Assembly: GCA_905182985.1 (NCBI GenBank)
Contig: CAJJDN010000189.1
Span: 74,480 to 138,479 of the forward strand
Length of the DNA: 64,000 nt
Reading direction: 5' to 3'
From: Paramecium sonneborni
Taxonomy: Eukaryota > Ciliophora > Oligohymenophorea > Peniculida > Parameciidae
The translations under genes were made by a program, and so were the position numbers. The notes under the pieces are model-generated. The model saw nothing but the letters and a program-made list of their open reading frames with translations, was not told the DNA's origin and did not search any database. Shown here one piece after another: positions 57,831 to 64,000 of the stretch; the stretch's first letter is position 1, and every line of letters starts with the position of its first letter.

Positions 57831-60800
57831 ATATATTTAATTTAAGTTAATGATAGAAATAAAATATTTATAATTATTAACTTTCCGAATAGGACCTTTA
57901 CCTGTTTAGGCAAGAAAATTTTAATTTTTGATATGAGGTTTATTTTAGGAAGAATTCAAATTTTAAGGTGTGACTTATTTAGGTTTGTAGTATTAATTAA
58001 TAAATAAGGTGTATGTCCAGAATAAGTTTTTATTTGATATTTACATTTTTTAAGGGTTTAGTCAATTTAGATAGTGACTTCTATAAGTTTAATTTCAACA
58101 TTTTTACAGCTATTTTTTCTTAATTTAAAGAAAGAAAGTACAATAAAAATATCTTACACTTACATTGAATCTATAAATTGAGTATTTATTTTACCATCCT
58201 ATTAATTCAAAGTTTCAAAAATCTAAGGATCTCTGCCAACTGGCTCAGTTTTTTACATATTTAATTATAAAATATATTTTTAACAGTGTTCTAAAAATAT
58301 TAGATATATAAACAAATCATAAACACATTTCATAAATTGAAGGTTTCTAATTCTAATTTCTGAGTTAACATTTAATAAACAAATTGACCTTGAAAGATAT
58401 TAATTTTATAAAGTATTGTTAACACAATAATAACATTTTAATTTGACTATCAACATCTATTTTTCAACAATTATTTTATTAATAAATATAATTTTAATTA
58501 AGTTTTTTCTTACATCTCTTAATTCAATTCAAATTTATATTATTGTATTTCTTATAGAAGTTATTTATTATTCCTAATTTTTAAATATAATTCTTTTTAT
58601 TTTTCTGAATCTGCATATTTCAAAAAAAATTAAACTACATAATTACCATATGCAGATCACTAATAAAATTTAAGAATTATTACTTTTCAGAGCATTTTAT
58701 TGCACAATCAACAACATTACTATGTATTTATCTGAATCATTATTAGATATCGAAATAGCTTTTAAATTATTCTACAATCAAATGCCTTATCTCATTCTCC
58801 ATTGATTGAATTAATTTTTAAACTACATGATTTCCATGTTAATTATTACTAATTCTCTAACTTTATTTTGTATCAAATAACAATGGAAAATCAACTGTAT
58901 TATGAGTATTCTCTAATAATTTATCCATATTGATGAAAAGCTAATTAAGGAGAATGAGGTAATTTAATGGTGAGAATTTTTTATTATTGAATAGAAGTTC
59001 CTCTTAATATTAAAAAATAATAATTAGAGTTACTTAAAGAGTTTGGAGGAAATGCCTAGCTCAATCTTTAATCTATTTATTGCATAGTTTAATTTATTAA
59101 CAATGTAATTTTTAAATAATTAAATAATTAAAATAATCAAATGGGTCATTTTTGTTTTCTTAATATTTGATTTTATAAAGTATGATTCTAGTTGTGTTTA
59201 ATATTTACTTTAAATTTAATAATTTCAGAATAATTTCTTACATTCACGGATTGCTATTCTTTTTTTTATTGATAATTTATTAAGTCTCTGTTTATTTGAT
59301 TTTTTAATGATATTACTATTTGGATTAGACAGTGATCAGATTTCCTTATACCATATTGTTTCAGTCTATTGAGGAAATTATTTATATGAAAGAAAATAAT
59401 CAGTTTATGATTGAATTAGTCTTCTTCATTTCTTTTTACTGCAATTGTTGTTTTTCTTGATTTTTATTAATACTTATTAGTGCTATTTTACCTTTATTTA
59501 AGTTTTAGTATTATACAAGCTCTCTTTTGATAAATATTTGATAAATGGAAATCAACTTGTTTTATTTTCTCCAGAGCTGGTTNTATTTCTTATAGAAGTT
59601 ATTTATTATTCCTAATTTTTAAATATAATTCTTTTTATTTTTCTGAATCTGCATATTTCAAAAAAAATTAAACTACATAATTACCATATGCAGATCACTA
59701 ATAAAATTTAAGAATTATTACTTTTCAGAGCATTTTATTGCACAATCAACAACATTACTATGTATTTATCTGAATCATTATTAGATATCGAAATAGCTTT
59801 TAAATTATTCTACAATCAAATGCCTTATCTCATTCTCCATTGATTGAATTAATTTTTAAACTACATGATTTCCATGTTAATTATTACTAATTCTCTAACT
59901 TTATTTTGTATCAAATAACAATGGAAAATCAACTGTATTATGAGTATTCTCTAATAATTTATCCATATTGATGAAAAGCTAATTAAGGAGAATGAGGTAA
60001 TTTAATGGTGAGAATTTTTTATTATTGAATAGAAGTTCCTCTTAATATTAAAAAATAATAATTAGAGTTACTTAAAGAGTTTGGAGGAAATGCCTAGCTC
60101 AATCTTTAATCTATTTATTGCATAGTTTAATTTATTAACAATGTAATTTTTAAATAATTAAATAATTAAAATAATCAAATGGGTCATTTTTGTTTTCTTA
60201 ATATTTGATTTTATAAAGTATGATTCTAGTTGTGTTTAATATTTACTTTAAATTTAATAATTTCAGAATAATTTCTTACATTCACGGATTGCTATTCTTT
60301 TTTTTATTGATAATTTATTAAGTCTCTGTTTATTTGATTTTTTAATGATATTACTATTTGGATTAGACAGTGATCAGATTTCCTTATACCATATTGTTTC
60401 AGTCTATTGAGGAAATTATTTATATGAAAGAAAATAATCAGTTTATGATTGAATTAGTCTTCTTCATTTCTTTTTACTGCAATTGTTGTTTTTCTTGATT
60501 TTTATTAATACTTATTAGTGCTATTTTACCTTTATTTAAGTTTTAGTATTATACAAGCTCTCTTTTGATAAATATTTGATAAATGGAAATCAACTTGTTT
60601 TATTTTCTCCAGAGCTGGTTTTAGTTTTAACACTAAAAATAAATATTTTGTTAATCTTGAACTTGTAAGTTTTGATGAAACATTTCATTTGCTATAATTT
60701 CATTAATATTGATTTATAGCTCATCAGCTATTAATTCATATCATTAATGATACTCAAATTATTTTAATTGGTAACATGATTCATTTTAATTTTTAGATAC

Positions 60801-60900
60801 TTGACTCTTAAATATTTTGTCAAATTGAATTTAATTTTGATTCATATTCCTTTTTTTTCTAATTATGTTAATAAAATATTAATTAATAATGCTATTATAT
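57831..60900. other. AT-rich desert
   Basis: The most AT-rich part of the window, with long A and T runs. I see no protein motif on either strand. It contains the fourth N gap and its duplication. Confidence 0.6.
58546..60620. repeat. Direct 1037-bp duplication around single-N gap (probable assembly artefact)
   Basis: 58546-59582 and 59584-60620 match base for base where compared, separated by one n at 59583. The unit is AT-rich non-coding DNA. Same artefact pattern as at 5395, 15509 and 22840. Confidence 0.93.
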
Positions 60901-61275
60901 ATATTAGAAGCGTAACACTAATGCATATTTAAACGAGTCTAATGACAGAGGTGCCAACATCACACTCCTTTGAAAAGAAATGTAGAGAGTTAATAACAAG
61001 AAATAAATATCCATAAAATAGAAATAAATAAAGTAAAATAAGTTGGATATGAAAGTTCGAAATTGTGGAAGTATGGGAATAAGTACACTAATGTCGAATG
61101 TTTAACTGACTCTATCTTTCTTTTTCATACATTTTTCAGATGCTTTGAATGTGATTATAAAGAGTGTAGCAATAATCAATATTATCATTAAAATAATTTT
61201 AGGAGAAAAAATGGACTCCAAATCTACAATAGAAAATAAACTTGGCTCTTTATTTAATAATATGAATCATGTTAT

Positions 61276-63642
61276 TCATTTATCCAATTTAGTCCCCCAT
61301 AAACATATAGAACAATCGCTACTACCAGATGCTAAAGTAGTACCATCAGGAGAAAAACAGACTGATATAACTGATTCACTATGACCCTCCAATTTGGCTT
61401 TTTATTATCTTGTTTTAACATCCCATATACGAATCAATTTATCACTGCTACCAGATACTAAGGTAGAACCATCAGGGGAGAAACAGATTGAGTTGACTCT
61501 TTTAGTATGACCTTCTAATTTGGCTATTTATTTTCCTTTTTTAACATCCCATAAACGTATAGAGCTATCTTCACTACCAGATGCTAATGTACTACTATCA
61601 GGAGAGAAACAGACTGAATTGACTGAACCAGTATGACCATCAAATTTGGCTTTTTATTATCCTGTTATAATATCCCATAAACGTATAGATTAATCACTAC
61701 TACCAGATGCTAAAGTAGTACTATCAAAAGAGAAACAGACTGAGTTGACATTCTTAGAATGACCATCAAATTTGGCTATTTATTTTTCAGTTTGAATATC
61801 CCATAAACGTATAGAGCTATCTTCGCTACCAGATGCTAATGAACAACCACCAGGAGAGAAACAGACTGAGGAGATTGTCTTAGAATGACCATTAAATTTG
61901 ATTTTTTATTATCCTGTTCTAACATCCCATAAACGTATAGAATAATCACTACTACCAGATGCTAAAGTAGTACCATCAACAGAGAAACTGATTGAGTAGA
62001 TATTGCTAGGTTGACCCTTCAAGGTTTAATTGTAATTTCCAGTTCTAACATTATATAATGTTATTTCGTTATTAGTAAGACTAGTTGCTAAAGTAGTACC
62101 ACCATGAGAGAAACAAATTAAATTATTATTTTTATTCCAAGTATATTTTTACCATTTGTTTTCTAATTACCCACTTTTAACATTCCATAATAATATTGAG
62201 TTATCATCACTTAAAGATGCTAAAGCAGTACCACCACAAGAGAAACAGACTAATCTGCAACCTGTTGGACACAATAATTTAATTTTTTATTATCCTGTTT
62301 TAACATCCCATAAACGTATAGATTAATCATAACTACTAGATGCTAGTGTGGTTCCATCGGGAGAAAAACAGACTGACATTACATTATGAGTATGACCATC
62401 CAATTTGGCTAGTTATTATCCGGTTTTAACATCCCATAAAAGGATAAAGTTATCATTACTACAAGATGCTAAAGTAGTATTATCAGTGGAGAAACAGACT
62501 GAATTAATAAAATCAGTATGACAATCCAATTTTGCTTTTTATTATCCAGTTTTAACATCCCATAAAAGGATAAATTTATCATTACTACAAGATGCTAAAG
62601 TAGTATTATCAGGAGAGAAACAGACTGAATTAATATAATTAATATGACCATACAATTTGGCTTTTTATTATCCAGTTTTAATGTCCCATAAAATGATAAA
62701 GTTATCATTACAAGATGCTAAAGTAGTATTATCAGGAGAGAAACAGATACAATAACTATCACCATTCAATATTGATTTTTATTGACGTGTTTTAACATCC
62801 CATATATGTATGGAATTATCATAAGTCGCTGCTAAGGTTGAATCATCAGGAGAGAAACTAATTGATCTTACATCAAATTTATAATCATCCATTTTGGTAT
62901 TTTATAATCCTGTTTTAGCATTCCATAAACGAATAGATTAATCATAACTACAAGATGCTAAAGTAGTACTATCAGGAGAGAAACAGACTTAAAAGACGGT
63001 ATTAGTATGACCTACCAATTTTGTTAGTTTTTATATTTTCTAGTTTTTCTAATTAAAGGTTGACCCAATCATGTTTCCTATTAATGAATTAAATTCTAGT
63101 GAAACAATTTCTATCAATTCTTTTCTAATCCTTTCATTTAATTCCTTAATTTCTTAGCCCAACCACTTATTTGCTTTTTCCAATTTTGACAAATAAAAAT
63201 TTTTTTAATCTTTCCATATTTTTAAAGAATTGTTTTCTAATATCTGTACTAATTTTTCTAAGTCTAATTTTGCTAATTGTGCAGGATTGGAATAATTATT
63301 AATGAAATACATATAAAAGTTATCTTATTTATCGATCATATCAAATATCAATTTGATAGATTCTTATAAGGCTTCCCAAATTTCCTTGATCTAATTTTCT
63401 GTTTCAGAAAGTACTTATTTAAAAGCCAATCTCTATATAGATACTTCAGATGTCTTGAGAAGTTTGAATTCCTATAATTTTTTGAGAGCTATCTGATGAA
63501 ATTTATCGATCGTAACTGTTTGTTTTTTATCGACACCATGTTCGTATTTACATACCTCACACAATTTCCTCTAGCACTAACATATGTGAGGAGCTAAACA
63601 TATAAATTATACCGGTTTATTAGTATGATAGGTGCATTGCAT
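61276..63642 (-). CDS. B-box-like/coiled-coil protein with 14 WD40 repeats (intact)
   Basis: This is the one clearly intact gene: ATG 63642 to TGA 61276, 788 codons, no internal TGA and no frame change. The start [20 protein letters not shown] is followed by [18 protein letters not shown], a Cys/His cluster like a B-box. A helical linker follows to about residue 215 ([33 protein letters not shown]). Fourteen WD40 repeats of about 42 residues (126 bp) come next, consensus [20 protein letters not shown] then [20 protein letters not shown], enough for two seven-blade propellers. Repeats 7 and 8 are the most divergent (CSCGG, ATSLTNN). Repeat 14 ends [11 protein letters not shown], with a second TGA two codons later. 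All Trp codons seen are TGG. WD40 proteins act as interaction scaffolds; the partner is unknown. No intron is needed. Confidence 0.92.
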
Positions 63643-63750
63643 ACTTTACTAAAATAATTATTTAATTTTAATTACTTATCATTTTAGATTTGGGTTGGTT
63701 AAGACGAAGGGTAGGCTTAACGTACGGCGATATATCCTGCCAGATACCAA

Positions 63751-63850
63751 CAAATAACTCGTCTGTATCTCACGATTTTTATACCTACAAATAACTTGCC
63801 TGTATCTCGCGATTTTTATACCTCTGTATCTCACGATTTTTATACCTACC
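63751..63850. repeat. Short tandem repeat, 36-37-bp unit
   Basis: Unit 63751-63787 (CAAATAACTCGTCTGTATCT...) is repeated with small changes at 63788-63823 and again, lacking its first 12 bases, at 63824-63850. The core CTGTATCTCRCGATTTTTAT is present three times. It lies about 110 bp upstream of the intact WD40 gene. Confidence 0.85.
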
Positions 63851-63855
63851 AGAAT

Positions 63856-63945
63856 CTTTAAAAAGACCAAGATTATTATACTTACCATAATCATTTCAAG
63901 GACCAAGATTTTTGATACCTACCATAATCTGACCAAAATTTTTGA
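63856..63945. repeat. Short tandem repeat, second family
   Basis: Three imperfect copies of GACCAAGATTTTTGATACCT plus ACCATAATC start near 63865, 63900 and 63928, the last one shortened. They are adjacent to the 36-bp repeats but differ in sequence. Confidence 0.7.
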
Positions 63946-64000
63946 TAAAAGCACCTATTACAGTGATTCTCACTCTTGGTGCTGTGAATGCTCTATTGAG

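Noticed and set aside
4426..60620. Long terminal repeats or true segmental duplications at the N positions
   Set aside because: No element lies between the copies (only one N), termini lack shared motifs, and the same geometry occurs four times with unrelated sequence.
61145..61384. 79-codon plus-strand frame
   Set aside because: Antisense to the 3' end of the intact WD40 gene.
61276..63642. A genome-wide code in which TGA means Trp
   Set aside because: The intact gene uses TGG for every Trp seen and ends at TGA, so TGA is a normal stop at least in this gene.
63679..63906. 75-codon minus-strand frame
   Set aside because: Its repetitive Tyr/Arg/Ile sequence simply translates the short tandem repeats.
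1..64000. tRNA, rRNA, CRISPR, telomeric repeat or transposase genes
   Set aside because: None was recognised by eye on either strand. A tRNA scan and a transposase profile search would be needed to exclude them.

Overview
The window is strongly AT-rich nuclear DNA of a ciliate that reads TAA and TAG as glutamine and TGA as stop. This can be read directly: on the minus strand at about 90-105 the Lon landmark LDPEQN has TAA at the Q, and the one intact gene (61276-63642) uses TAA/TAG as Gln throughout and ends in TGA. The gene families point to Paramecium: [17 protein letters not shown] WD40 arrays, a second WD40 family with CLILNSNEDILVSSS, MORN-like GGGxYDxxGxKxGxWxEL repeats, Cys-rich proteins with ECDDGN (DUF4215) repeats, alveolin-like YIPV repeats and a coiled-coil/CHAT protein. 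I recognise these families from memory; no search was run. No bacterial, rRNA, tRNA, telomeric or CRISPR sequence was recognised.

Layout. 0-9 kb: remains of Lon (-), a SET domain (-), an RNA-dependent RNA polymerase (+), a coiled-coil/CHAT protein (+), a DHHC acyltransferase (-), a B-box protein (-) and a polytopic membrane protein (+). 9-14 kb: a decayed MORN-like repeat gene and a WD40 gene (+). 15-22.4 kb: a large Cys-rich, receptor-like surface protein (+). 22.4-31 kb: a WD40 fragment, two kinase fragments in opposite orientation, and several long frames of unknown function. 31-44 kb: a 544-codon unknown frame, an FCP1/SCP phosphatase fragment, a citrate synthase fragment (-) and a long low-identity stretch. 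44-57.8 kb: Cys-rich surface-type fragments, an EF-2 fragment, a HYDIN-like fragment, an alveolin-like fragment and unknown membrane or coiled-coil frames. 57.8-61 kb: almost featureless AT-rich DNA. 61.3-63.6 kb: the one clearly intact gene, a 788-residue protein with an N-terminal Cys/His cluster and 14 WD40 repeats. 63.7-64 kb: short tandem repeats.

The genes do not form a pathway. They look like unrelated cellular genes at different stages of decay: frameshifts, small deletions, a 25-bp tandem duplication, lost catalytic residues and in-frame TGA. Paramecium macronuclear chromosomes are normally gene-dense, so about 61 kb without an intact gene suggests germline-limited (eliminated) or otherwise non-expressed DNA. 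That is an inference. The intact 2.37-kb frame and several indel-free frames of 0.8-1.6 kb argue against poor sequencing as the only cause.

Four single-N gaps (5395, 15509, 22840, 59583) are each flanked by direct copies of 0.97-1.22 kb. These look like unmerged contig overlaps, so about 4.3 kb of the window is probably counted twice.
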